The notes below the pieces were generated by a model that had not been told where the DNA came from, searched no databases, and saw only the letters and a program-made list of their open reading frames with translations. Positions 8,611-17,539 of a stretch of DNA of 64,000 nt are shown here, piece by piece; the stretch's first letter is position 1, and each line of letters opens with the position of its first letter. The stretch comes from Candidatus Fonsibacter ubiquis (GTDB lineage: Bacteria > Pseudomonadota > Alphaproteobacteria > Pelagibacterales > Pelagibacteraceae). Location: the NCBI RefSeq assembly GCF_002688585.1, contig NZ_CP024034.1, positions 177,501-241,500 on the forward strand, in the 5' to 3' direction. A program made the translations under genes and the position numbers.

Positions 8611-9714
8611 TTAATTTATGTGATAATAAATGGTTTCATTTATAAGAGTATCATCTTTAAGATCATCAATAGCTACGTTTCCTAATTGGTTTAACTTTAT
8701 ATATCTTGGTATGGAATTTATTCTTTTTTTGTCCAAGAACAAATTTGTATAAATTTGGTTTTGTATATTAAGAAGTAATTTTTTTGAACATTGTATTTTT
8801 ACTGGAAGATTATAAATTTTTAATAATTTCTCAACAGCCTTGTAAATTTTAGATATACCTTTTTTTGCATAATATATTTCCGCCAATATTCCAATTCCAA
8901 CAGCTTCTCCATGTCTTAAAATTTCTTTTTTAAAAATTTTTTCTGTTGCCATTTCTATTGCATGAGCAAATGTATGTCCAAAATTGAGTGATAACCTTTT
9001 ATTATTTTCATGAATATCGTTTTTAACAAAAAAAATTTTTGTTTGAAGGGTAAGGGCTATAACAGACGAAATTGTTTTAAAATCTTTATTTTTAATTTTT
9101 TTTTCTTGCGTTTCTAATATTTTAATAATTTTATTATCTCTAATTAGACCACATTTTATTATTTCTGCTATTCCTGATTTATACTCTCTTTCAGGCATTT
9201 TATTAATTATTTCATATGATATGAAAATTGATTTTGGGTGATAATAATTGCCAACAGAATTAGTTATATTTTTGTAATTTATTGCAGTCTTTCCTCCAAT
9301 GCAACTATCAACGATTGATGTCATTGTTGAAGGTATATGAAAATATATTAGTCCCCTCAAATATAAACTTGCTGCCAATCCACTTAAGTCACCTATGACT
9401 CCTCCACAACATGAAATAAGTATTGATTTTTTTGTGAAATCATTTTTAATTAAAAAATCAATAATTTTAAAAAGATTTTTTTCATTTTTTTCTTTTTTTA
9501 AACCTTTTAGCGGCATCAAAAAAATTTTTGTGCCAAGAATCTTCAAATTATTTTTTATTTTTTCAATTAAAGAATGATCTATATTTGGATCATAGACTAG
9601 AAGCATTTTTCTATCAGAATCTAAATTCTTAATACTTTTATAAATAGAAGGTATGATATTCTGCTTAATATAAATTTTATTTATATTACCATTAATTTTA
9701 TAATTAATTTCCAT
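8611..9714 (-). CDS. Sugar-phosphate cyclase, 3-dehydroquinate-synthase-like (AroB superfamily)
   Basis: A 367-residue member of the AroB / sedoheptulose-7-phosphate cyclase superfamily: NAD-binding CGGVIGDLSG (about 103-112), IPSTMTSIVDSCIGGKTAIN (127-146), AEIIKCG and GHTFAHAIE. The zinc ligands Glu184, His247 and His268 are present. Aligned with classical dehydroquinate synthases, the usual K-N-x-I-G phosphate-site block reads TNSVG here, with Thr151 where Lys is expected. It is the last gene of a three-gene minus-strand operon and directly abuts a KdsB-like gene, so a cyclitol or related precursor for CMP activation is more likely than a shikimate-pathway role. A simple second AroB cannot be excluded. 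Confidence 0.85.
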   Translation of the reverse strand: MEINYKINGNINKIYIKQNIIPSIYKSIKNLDSDRKMLLVYDPNIDHSLIEKIKNNLKILGTKIFLMPLKGLKKEKNEKNLFKIIDFLIKNDFTKKSILISCCGGVIGDLSGLAASLYLRGLIYFHIPSTMTSIVDSCIGGKTAINYKNITNSVGNYYHPKSIFISYEIINKMPEREYKSGIAEIIKCGLIRDNKIIKILETQEKKIKNKDFKTISSVIALTLQTKIFFVKNDIHENNKRLSLNFGHTFAHAIEMATEKIFKKEILRHGEAVGIGILAEIYYAKKGISKIYKAVEKLLKIYNLPVKIQCSKKLLLNIQNQIYTNLFLDKKRINSIPRYIKLNQLGNVAIDDLKDDTLINETIYYHIN

Positions 9715-10470
9715 CTATATTTTATATAACTTGAGATATTTGTCGGATAAAATAAATTTTGATGCTTTAATATAATCTTCTTTAACATCAACAGAAAAAC
9801 TATCTCCTTTGAGATTTATAGTTTTTATTTTTAAACCAAGTTCTAAAGCTCTCAGCAACTCAATATCCTCAATAGACTCAAGTGTTGTTTTTTCAGATTT
9901 ACAAAATATTTCTAAAGCATTAGGCTTGAATGAAATTATTGATAAATGCTTTCTAAATTTTTTTTCGTTTTTTTTAAATTCAAAGGGTATGTTCGATCTT
10001 GATAAATAAAGTACGTAATTTTTTTTATCACATACCACTTTTACTATATTTGTATTATTTTTTTGGCTGCTTAATAATGTCGGCAAGATTATATCAGTTT
10101 GATCATAATTTTTAAGATGTTCTTTAATTACTTGATCAATGTGCATTGGGCTAATAAGTGGTTCGTCACCCTGTATGTCAACAATTAAATCGTATTTTTG
10201 ATTAAGAGATTTATAAGCTTCACCTATTCTTTCTGTCCCATTAGCATGATGTCTCGAAGTGATGATGCACTTTGCTTTATATTTTTTTGCTACATTATAA
10301 ATTTTTTCATCATCACAACAAATATAAACATCATCAATTTTCTTTGAAAGCCTAGCTCTTTTGTATGTATGGATTATTAAAGGAATGTTCTGAATCTCCA
10401 GAAGAGCTTTATTAGGTAATCTAGATGAGTTCAGTCTAGTTGGTATTAATCCTATAATTTTTTTTTTCAT
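9715..10470 (-). CDS. CMP-sugar synthetase, KdsB-like (3-deoxy-manno-octulosonate cytidylyltransferase family)
   Basis: The nucleotide-binding IPTRLNSSRLPNKAL block at the N-terminus, a TSRHHANGTERI block and DIQGDEPLI (about residues 90-98) are typical of KdsB, which activates Kdo with CTP. The chosen start is the ATG at 10470, which overlaps the TGA of the upstream SDR as ATGA; an ATG four codons earlier would overlap more. It sits between an SDR and an AroB-like cyclase, so the substrate may not be Kdo but the product of these neighbours. It is soluble and cytoplasmic. Standard Kdo activation remains the simplest alternative. Confidence 0.87.
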   Translation of the reverse strand: MKKKIIGLIPTRLNSSRLPNKALLEIQNIPLIIHTYKRARLSKKIDDVYICCDDEKIYNVAKKYKAKCIITSRHHANGTERIGEAYKSLNQKYDLIVDIQGDEPLISPMHIDQVIKEHLKNYDQTDIILPTLLSSQKNNTNIVKVVCDKKNYVLYLSRSNIPFEFKKNEKKFRKHLSIISFKPNALEIFCKSEKTTLESIEDIELLRALELGLKIKTINLKGDSFSVDVKEDYIKASKFILSDKYLKLYKI

Positions 10471-11210
10471 GAAGCCGTCCAACCACCATCAATATTTATT
10501 GATTGACCGTTAATATAAGTTGAATTATTAGATAACAGAAAAATTATCAATTTTGATATTTCTTTAGCTTCACCCCATCTTCCAATAGGGATTTTTTTTA
10601 AAGTCCAATTATATAAAGATTTTTTTTCATTTTTAAATTTACTATAAAATGAAGTTCGAGTAAAACCTGGATTTACATTATTGATCCTTAATTTTTTAAA
10701 TTTGGGGGTCAGTTCTACAGCTAAACATTTTGTTAATCCTTCAAGAGCAGACTTGCTGGAAGCGTAACCAGAAAGTTCTTCAAAGCCTTTGTTGCCCACA
10801 ATAGATCCTATATTTACAATAGAGCTCTCCTTGTTTTTATTTATAGTTTTTATAAATTTTTGTATTATAAAAAATATAGAAAAAAAATTAACGTTCATTA
10901 TATGATCTAGACGTTCACGATCTATTTTTTCAAACGGCAACCTTTGTCTTTGACCGGCATTATTTACTAATCCATCTAATTTTATTTTTTTTTTTAAAAA
11001 GTAATCAAATATTTTAGATACAAATTTATTATTCGTAACATCTCCAAAAAAAATTTTTATTTTTTTTTTATTAAATTTGAATTCTTGTAAATCTTTTTTA
11101 TTTTTACAAACGGCGTACACATTAGCTTCTAGTTTGATGCATTCAAAAAATAATTCCTTACCAATGCCTTTTCCTATTCCAGTGATTAAAATATTTTTAT
11201 TTTTTAACAT
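10467..11210 (-). CDS. Short-chain dehydrogenase/reductase (classical, FabG-like)
   Basis: A 247-residue classical SDR: TGIGKGIG cofactor motif near residue 10, NNAG at about 87-90, a catalytic Ser in NIGSIVG, the YASSK catalytic Tyr-Lys pair and the C-terminal INIDGGWTAS typical of FabG-like proteins. First gene of the operon SDR - KdsB-like - cyclase-like; its stop overlaps the KdsB-like start. Context suggests it oxidises or reduces a sugar or cyclitol intermediate rather than acting in fatty-acid synthesis. Upstream is a 152-base gap shared with a divergent gene, which must hold promoters for both sides. Confidence 0.87.
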   Translation of the reverse strand: MLKNKNILITGIGKGIGKELFFECIKLEANVYAVCKNKKDLQEFKFNKKKIKIFFGDVTNNKFVSKIFDYFLKKKIKLDGLVNNAGQRQRLPFEKIDRERLDHIMNVNFFSIFFIIQKFIKTINKNKESSIVNIGSIVGNKGFEELSGYASSKSALEGLTKCLAVELTPKFKKLRINNVNPGFTRTSFYSKFKNEKKSLYNWTLKKIPIGRWGEAKEISKLIIFLLSNNSTYINGQSINIDGGWTAS

Positions 11211-11362
11211 TATAAATTGTAGATTAATATTCGCTTTTATAAATTATTATTCATTGTCTATAAAGAATTATTGTTGTTTTTTGATGACAATAACATTTTA
11301 GTCTAGTTTTGGTTCAGAATATATTATTTAATACATAAATTATTTTATATTACGATAATTAT

Positions 11363-12313
11363 ATGCAAAATATTTCAAATATTATTAATTTTTTAATTGA
11401 TTTTTTTTTTAAAAAAAAAATCATTTGCCTTATTAATGCTCCTCAACAATATTTTTCATTAGTAGAATTAATTGAAAAAAAAAAAATTAATGAAAAGGAA
11501 TTATCAATTTACATAGGCTATTGTAGTAAAAGTAGTCAAGATCAAATTAAACACTTAATTAAAAATTATTATTACGTCGGTAATTTTTTTTTTCTCGCAA
11601 AAATTTTCAATGAAAATATTTTTTTAATAATATTAAATTTTTTTAAAATGTTTGGTAAACAAAAAAGCATAATAATTGTTGGTGATTATAAATATTATTT
11701 ATTTAAACCTATATACAGAAATTCTAAAAATATAATATTTTTAGATGAAGGAATAAGTTTGTTAACTTTTGATAATATGTACTCTGGGAATAAAAATTTT
11801 GAGCTTTTTTCAGTTTTTTCGCATTTGGTAAAAGATAACAATAATTTAAATGAATATGCATATCTTAAAAAAAAATTTAAAGATAAAGTTGTAAAAATTA
11901 AAACAATTTTTATTCTTGGTACTCATTTATCTAGTTTTGAAGATATATTAAATAAAGATTTCTATATAAAAAAAATAAATTCTTTTGCAGAAAAAAATAT
12001 TGAATTTGAAATTTTTTATATACCTCACCGTAATGAAAAAGATTTTAATAAAGATGTTCTTTTTAAAAACATTAAAGTCCAAACTATTGATAGGCCTGTG
12101 GAACTTTTTTTAGCAGACCTTCCTTTTTTGCCAGAAATAATAGCTGGTTTTTATAGCATGGCGTTGATAAATTTCAGTATCATTTTAAAAAATATTAAAA
12201 TTTTAAATTTGTCGTTGAGCGATGATGTATATAATACAACTTATCACAAAAAAAATTTTGAAGAGTTTAAAAAAATTTTTAATAGTAAAAATATTCAAAA
12301 TGTAAATTTATAA
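11363..12313 (+). CDS. Putative sialyltransferase-like glycosyltransferase (GT-B)
   Basis: A 316-residue soluble protein. It shows the motif order described for bacterial sialyltransferases: an acidic-acidic-Gly motif (DEG, residues 128-130, in IIFLDEGIS), a His motif (YIPHRNE, His222; the classical form is His-Pro) and a downstream Ser in GFYSMAL (about 265). PVELFLADLPFLPEIIAGF before it resembles the region seen in GT52-like enzymes. If right, it would use a CMP-activated donor, fitting the divergent operon with a CMP-transferase. The family call is by motif only. Its TAA overlaps the ATG of the ABC transporter by one base. Confidence 0.55.
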   Translation: MQNISNIINFLIDFFFKKKIICLINAPQQYFSLVELIEKKKINEKELSIYIGYCSKSSQDQIKHLIKNYYYVGNFFFLAKIFNENIFLIILNFFKMFGKQKSIIIVGDYKYYLFKPIYRNSKNIIFLDEGISLLTFDNMYSGNKNFELFSVFSHLVKDNNNLNEYAYLKKKFKDKVVKIKTIFILGTHLSSFEDILNKDFYIKKINSFAEKNIEFEIFYIPHRNEKDFNKDVLFKNIKVQTIDRPVELFLADLPFLPEIIAGFYSMALINFSIILKNIKILNLSLSDDVYNTTYHKKNFEEFKKIFNSKNIQNVNL

Positions 12314-14052
12314 TGAAATACTTAATTCTTAAAATTATTAAAACCTCTTTTAAACTTCAAAAAGCTAAGTTTCTATTTCTTTTTATATTAATTTTTATTT
12401 CTATGGCTTTCGAACTATTGGGAATATCACTTATTATGCCTGCAATATCTGTAGTTTTAAATCCAGATAAATATATAGAATATAAAAATTTTTTTGGTTT
12501 TAATTTTTTTTCAAAAAAAATTAATGTTCAGATAGGTGTATATTTCTTAATTATATTTTTAATAGTTATTTTTTTTCGTTACATTATTGGATTAATAGTT
12601 GAAATAAAAATTGTAAAATATACCAGAGCTATCGAGACTGATTTAATTAATAGAGTTTTAAAATTACAATTTAACACGCCATGGAAAGATTTATTATTAT
12701 TTGAAAATAAAAAAATTAATAAACTTTTACTTTCTGATATAGGTGTTTATGTAAGTTCTGGTATTTTATTAGTTTTAGATTTAACAAAAAGCCTGCTGAT
12801 ACTTGCTTTGCTATTTTGTTTTTTAATCTATAATAAAGGTGCAATAGTAGTGTATATTGTAATCATCACTGTTTTATTTTTTATTGCAATTAAAAATATT
12901 TCAAAAAATAAATTGCAAGAAATTTCTAAATATAATTCCGATATTACAGAGTTTAGATATGAGTTTATAGGACAGTTAATTAGCGGATTAAGAGAGTTAA
13001 AAATTCTTCAGTTACTTAATTTTTACATAAATAAATATTATCAAAATGAAGTTCGATTTACAAAAATTGAAATTCAACGAAAGTTAGCGGTAATTATACC
13101 CAAAATGTTAGTAGAATTCCTAATTCTTATATCAATTATTACATTAGTAATTTTAAATTTAAGCGACATTAAAAATAAAATACCTTTTGCAGGAGCCTTT
13201 GCTTTTATTTTGTTCAGAACCCAACCATTGATTTCTAATATATTAATTTCATTTTCATCATTACAACTACATCAATCACAAATTAATCAAACTCAGGTTA
13301 TTTTAGATAAAATAGTTTATGAAAGTAAATTTATCAGGGAAAAAACACAAAATACACATGATTCTTTATCTAATATTAGTTTCAAAAATATTAATACTAT
13401 TGAACTGAAAAATGTAAGCTTTGACTATAATAATACTAGAAAAGTTTTTAAAGATCTTAATGTTAAATTTCAAAATGGAAATATTTATGGAATTAAAGGT
13501 GCAAATGGAACCGGAAAAAGTACACTTGCTGACCTTCTTACTGGATTGTTGGAACCAGACAAAGGAATGGTTTGTGTGAATAATATAAATATTAAAACAG
13601 TTAAAAACTGGAAATCTAATATTGCTTATTTATCTCAATCATTCTTTTTGTTTAATGATACAATAAAAAATAATATTGTATTAAATTTTAGCAATAAAAC
13701 TAAGATTGATAATAAATTATATAATTTTGTAATTGAAGTGACAGGATTAAATATCTTTTTCGACTCTTTAATTACTGGCGACAATACCGTCTTATTAGAT
13801 TTGGGAAAGAATTTATCAGGAGGCCAAAAACAAAAAATTGCTATAGCTCGAGTACTTTACAAGAATGTAGATTTAATAATTTTTGACGAGGCTACATCAA
13901 ATTTAGATAAAAAAGGAGTTGATGATTTTTGTGAAATTCAAAAAAAAATTAAAAATAATAAAATTATAATTAATATTTCTCATTCAGACGCAGTTTTAAA
14001 TATAAGTGATAAAATTTTTGAAATAAAAGATAATAAAATAATACTTATTTAA
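12313..14052 (+). CDS. ABC transporter, fused permease-ATPase (MsbA/PglK-type flippase)
   Basis: A 579-residue half transporter: six membrane segments in residues 1-310, then a nucleotide-binding domain with Walker A GANGTGKST (about 396), signature LSGGQKQ (about 501), Walker B VDLIIFDEATS (about 519-528) and the switch His in ISHSD. Members of this type flip lipids or lipid-linked oligosaccharides across the inner membrane. Translational coupling (TAATG) to the sialyltransferase-like gene and its place in a glycan island favour a lipid-linked oligosaccharide as cargo, as with PglK. Its 3' end overlaps the convergent next gene by four bases. Confidence 0.88.
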   Translation: MKYLILKIIKTSFKLQKAKFLFLFILIFISMAFELLGISLIMPAISVVLNPDKYIEYKNFFGFNFFSKKINVQIGVYFLIIFLIVIFFRYIIGLIVEIKIVKYTRAIETDLINRVLKLQFNTPWKDLLLFENKKINKLLLSDIGVYVSSGILLVLDLTKSLLILALLFCFLIYNKGAIVVYIVIITVLFFIAIKNISKNKLQEISKYNSDITEFRYEFIGQLISGLRELKILQLLNFYINKYYQNEVRFTKIEIQRKLAVIIPKMLVEFLILISIITLVILNLSDIKNKIPFAGAFAFILFRTQPLISNILISFSSLQLHQSQINQTQVILDKIVYESKFIREKTQNTHDSLSNISFKNINTIELKNVSFDYNNTRKVFKDLNVKFQNGNIYGIKGANGTGKSTLADLLTGLLEPDKGMVCVNNINIKTVKNWKSNIAYLSQSFFLFNDTIKNNIVLNFSNKTKIDNKLYNFVIEVTGLNIFFDSLITGDNTVLLDLGKNLSGGQKQKIAIARVLYKNVDLIIFDEATSNLDKKGVDDFCEIQKKIKNNKIIINISHSDAVLNISDKIFEIKDNKIILI

Positions 14053-15710
14053 CGTTTTATAAAAATAAAGTCATATAAATGATATGTTTTATTATTTATA
14101 GACAAGTGAGTATATTCTTTTGCTGATTTTTTAATCTCTTTAATAACTGAATATTTATTTTTCCTAAATTTTTCAATAAAAATCTTATACGGTATAAATT
14201 GATTTGGCATTACTAAGGGTTCGTCGGCATAACCTAAGACAAAAAAATTTTTTTCTTCCAAAGTTAAAAATATGTCTGTCACTATTATGTACCTTATATT
14301 ACTAGTAAAAATAAATTTTAAAAGTTCCTCTAACTTACAAACATATTGTAGTGAACTTCCAAAATAAGCTATGTCAAAATTATTTATATTTATATTTTTG
14401 TAATTAAAAATATATTTAGTATCCTCAATGTATGAATTTGGAATTTTGTTTTGTATATATTTTACGAATCGTTCGATTTCAAGAATATAGGAAAAAAATT
14501 TTTTTTGACAAACTAATTTTAAGTATGAGATTATAGGGTTATTTCCACCTCCAATCTCAAATATTTTTATTTTATCTTTTTTAATTGTTTTAATAAAATC
14601 CGTTGTAAAGAGAAATCTGCCATAATTATTGACCTCGTTATGATCTCTAAATTTTTTTGTTCTTTTGGCATAATATTCATCTAAAAATTTAGAATAATTT
14701 AATTCATTCAATCTTTGATTTTGTATTGCTTCTTCATAACTATTAAATTTCCCTTTAAATGCATATCTGAACTTAATTTTAGATTTTGAAAAATAGAATA
14801 TTTTTTTTAATTTTAAAATAAACTTTAAGTATAATTCTTTCGTTAAATTTGTTTTCGATACAACCCTCCATATACAATTTGTAATAATTTTTTTAAAAAT
14901 TATTTTAAAATAATACAGATATATTGTTTCCAGTAAATTTGGATATTTTTTATATTTTATACCTCTCATGAAATCATAAGCAGGCATGCCTAAGATTTTA
15001 TCTTTTGGAAGATCTATAATTTTGTAGTTTAGTTTTATAAAACTATTTGCAAAACCCAATTCTCCATATCTAACTCCCATTGCATAATCATCACCATTAT
15101 AATGGGGTAGACAATTATTTTCTTTAACTATTTCATTTAAAATTTTAGTACTAGAAAGTCCGATACTTCCATGGCACCCATAGGCATTATTTTTGTTTAG
15201 ATTAAGAGATTTCCAATGTTTTTTATGAATCTTAGTAACACCAACATAGGATACCATCCCGCATCGTTCTACTTTGTTTAATAGATCAATTCCTATTTTT
15301 AAATAATTTTCTCCAAATATTAGCCAATCATCTTCGGTAAATAAAAAATATTCATAATTGTTTTTAAATTTCATAAATGCATCATTATAACTGCCAAAAC
15401 TTAATCCAATATTCTTGCGCGTAAATGCTATTATTTTACCACCGTTGATTTTAGTTCCTGAAATTTTTTCTATATATTTATTACCTTCTTCAGAATTAAC
15501 ATCTGCATTCACAATTATTAGATCTCTAGCAAAACCCGCATTTAAATTTTTTTCAGTAGCAATATTAAGCTCCAAAAGTTGAATAATATCGGAAACCGAA
15601 GTACAATTTTGACTATGATAAAAATAGCCCAACGGATTTCCTGTTAATCTCGTTTTTTCAATAACTTCTTTCGGTTTAAAACATGTGGCTATTACTTTTG
15701 CAGCTTTCAT
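14049..15710 (-). CDS. Two-domain protein: GT-A-like transferase fused to LIC12133-type methyltransferase
   Basis: A 553-residue protein with two modules. Residues 1 to about 270 look like a GT-A transferase: YEYFLFTEDDWLIFG carries the DxD-like acidic triplet, followed by YGCHGSIGLSS and PHYNGDDYAMG. Residues about 315-553 resemble the LIC12133 (TIGR04325) group of putative methyltransferases: a YAFKGKFNSYEEA lead, IFEIGGGNNPIISYL in the motif I position, and AYFGSSLQYVCKLEELL. A fused enzyme could add a sugar and methylate it. There is no stop or frameshift between modules. The 3' end overlaps the convergent ABC gene. Confidence 0.72.
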   Translation of the reverse strand: MKAAKVIATCFKPKEVIEKTRLTGNPLGYFYHSQNCTSVSDIIQLLELNIATEKNLNAGFARDLIIVNADVNSEEGNKYIEKISGTKINGGKIIAFTRKNIGLSFGSYNDAFMKFKNNYEYFLFTEDDWLIFGENYLKIGIDLLNKVERCGMVSYVGVTKIHKKHWKSLNLNKNNAYGCHGSIGLSSTKILNEIVKENNCLPHYNGDDYAMGVRYGELGFANSFIKLNYKIIDLPKDKILGMPAYDFMRGIKYKKYPNLLETIYLYYFKIIFKKIITNCIWRVVSKTNLTKELYLKFILKLKKIFYFSKSKIKFRYAFKGKFNSYEEAIQNQRLNELNYSKFLDEYYAKRTKKFRDHNEVNNYGRFLFTTDFIKTIKKDKIKIFEIGGGNNPIISYLKLVCQKKFFSYILEIERFVKYIQNKIPNSYIEDTKYIFNYKNININNFDIAYFGSSLQYVCKLEELLKFIFTSNIRYIIVTDIFLTLEEKNFFVLGYADEPLVMPNQFIPYKIFIEKFRKNKYSVIKEIKKSAKEYTHLSINNKTYHLYDFIFIKR

Positions 15711-15770
15711 ATTAATCTTTGTTTTTTTATTTTTATCAGTATGTATTATTAATTATATATTAAAATATAA

Positions 15771-16877
15771 ATGTTTAAAAATAAAATACCCTTATTAAAA
15801 GTATCATTACCTAAAAAAAAAATATTAATATCTAAATTATCAAAAACTTTATATTCTGGAAATATTGCAGAAGGAAAAATAGTTTACGAATTTGAAAAAA
15901 ATTTTCAAAAGAAATTTAATTATATCAATTATAATGTGTTAGCTGTAAATAGTGGTACAGCAGCTTTGCATATTGCATATATGTTATGCAAAATTAAAAA
16001 AGGTGATGAAATCATCTCCTCTCCAGTTACAGCAGAACCAACCAATATTGCAATCTTACATGCAGGCGGAAGAGTTAGATTTGCAGATGTGAATCCTTTA
16101 ACAGGAAATTTAGATCCAAAAAGCGTAGAAAAAAATATTAATAAAAATACAAGAGCAATTTGCATAGTCCATTATGGAGGATATCCAGCTGAAGTAGATA
16201 AAATAAAAAAAATTGCAAAAAAATATAAATTATACTTAATTGAAGATTGTGCTCACGCATTGGGTGCAAAAATTTCAAATAAGTTTGTAGGAAGTTTTGG
16301 AGACTTCTCAATATTTTCATTTCAAGCAGTAAAACAAATTACAACTATTGATGGCGGTATTTTATTAATAAAAAATAAAAAATTTTATAAAAAAGCAAAA
16401 AGAATCAGATGGTTTGGTTTAACGAAGAGCTTAGCTAGGTCAAAAAATAGAATTAAAGATCTAGGATATAAATATAATATGAACAATATAACTGCTGTTA
16501 TAGGAAAACTTCAATTGAAACAAATTAATAAGCTAAACTCTATAAGCATTAAAAATGCGAGATTATTTGAAAAAGCTATCAAAAGTAACCCGAATTTGCA
16601 AAATTCTCCAATTGCTAAAAATAATAAATCTGTTTATTGGCTTTTTAATGTATTAACTAAGAATAGTCTAAGATTAATTAAAAAACTTAATTATTTTGGA
16701 ATAGAAGCTTCCAAAGTTCACGTGCTGAATAACATTCATCCAATTTTCAATTCAAACAAATTAAATTTAAAGGGTTGTGAAGAGTTTTATAAAAAAATAT
16801 TACATATCCCATGTGGTTGGTGGTTGAAAAAAAGTAAAAGAAATATAATTATAAATATTCTGAAGAATTTTAAATGA
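15771..16877 (+). CDS. DegT/DnrJ/EryC1-family PLP aminotransferase (sugar aminotransferase)
   Basis: A 368-residue fold-type I aminotransferase. NSGTAALH binds the cofactor phosphate, IEDCAHALGA provides Asp159 for the pyridine nitrogen, and FQAVKQITTIDGG provides the Schiff-base Lys188. It would transfer an amino group onto a keto sugar nucleotide in the cytoplasm. It is the first of three overlapping plus-strand genes: aminotransferase, formyltransferase-like, and a second DegT-like protein without the lysine. This order suggests synthesis of an N-formyl amino sugar. Start: ATG at 15771, 60 bases from the divergent gene. Confidence 0.88.
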   Translation: MFKNKIPLLKVSLPKKKILISKLSKTLYSGNIAEGKIVYEFEKNFQKKFNYINYNVLAVNSGTAALHIAYMLCKIKKGDEIISSPVTAEPTNIAILHAGGRVRFADVNPLTGNLDPKSVEKNINKNTRAICIVHYGGYPAEVDKIKKIAKKYKLYLIEDCAHALGAKISNKFVGSFGDFSIFSFQAVKQITTIDGGILLIKNKKFYKKAKRIRWFGLTKSLARSKNRIKDLGYKYNMNNITAVIGKLQLKQINKLNSISIKNARLFEKAIKSNPNLQNSPIAKNNKSVYWLFNVLTKNSLRLIKKLNYFGIEASKVHVLNNIHPIFNSNKLNLKGCEEFYKKILHIPCGWWLKKSKRNIIINILKNFK

Positions 16878-17539
16878 AAATCATAATTTTAGCTTATAGA
16901 GATTGGGCGTTGAAAGTTGCAGAAAGACTAAAAATATATTTACACAAAAAAAATATTTTAATTATTGAAAAGAGTAATCAATTTTATAAATTGACTAAAT
17001 TAAGCAATAAAAAATCGCTAATTTTAGCTATTGGCTGGAGTAATATTTTAAGTAAAAAGATTGTAAATAAGTTTGAGTGCTATGGCGTTCACCCGTCTGA
17101 TTTACCTAACTATAGAGGTGGTAGTCCAATTCAAAATCAAATATTAAATAATATAATTAATACAAAAGTAAGTATTTATAAATTAACATCAAAAATTGAT
17201 GATGGAGATGTGTATTTGAAAAAAAAACTATCTCTCAAAGGAGATTCAATGAGTGTTATTTTTAATAATTTAGAAACTGCCAGCTTTGAGTTAATTAAAA
17301 ATTTTTTAAAAAAATACCCAAAAATCAAACCATTAAAAAAAAAAATTAAAGGGAGTTATTTTAAAAGAAGATGTCCTTATCAAAGCAAAATTTCAATAAA
17401 TGATTTCAAAAATAAAGGTCTAAAGTTTATTTACAATAAAATTAGATGCTTAACTTTTCCATACCCTAATGCATATATTCAGGACAAAAGTGGAAATAGA
17501 TTATATTTTGAAAAAGTGAGATTTAAAAAAATTGATTAA
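16874..17539 (+). CDS. Formyltransferase-like protein
   Basis: A 221-residue protein of the formyltransferase fold (PurN/Fmt/sugar N-formyltransferases). The signature region reads GVHPSDLPNYRGGSPIQ: the catalytic His73 and the following LPxxRG are present, and IDDGDVY carries the expected Asp (about 109). The Asn two positions before the His in classical enzymes is Gly71 here. It starts four bases before the end of the aminotransferase gene, so it probably formylates the amino group made by it, using N10-formyl-tetrahydrofolate. The Asn change leaves the exact chemistry open. Confidence 0.75.
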   Translation: MKIIILAYRDWALKVAERLKIYLHKKNILIIEKSNQFYKLTKLSNKKSLILAIGWSNILSKKIVNKFECYGVHPSDLPNYRGGSPIQNQILNNIINTKVSIYKLTSKIDDGDVYLKKKLSLKGDSMSVIFNNLETASFELIKNFLKKYPKIKPLKKKIKGSYFKRRCPYQSKISINDFKNKGLKFIYNKIRCLTFPYPNAYIQDKSGNRLYFEKVRFKKID

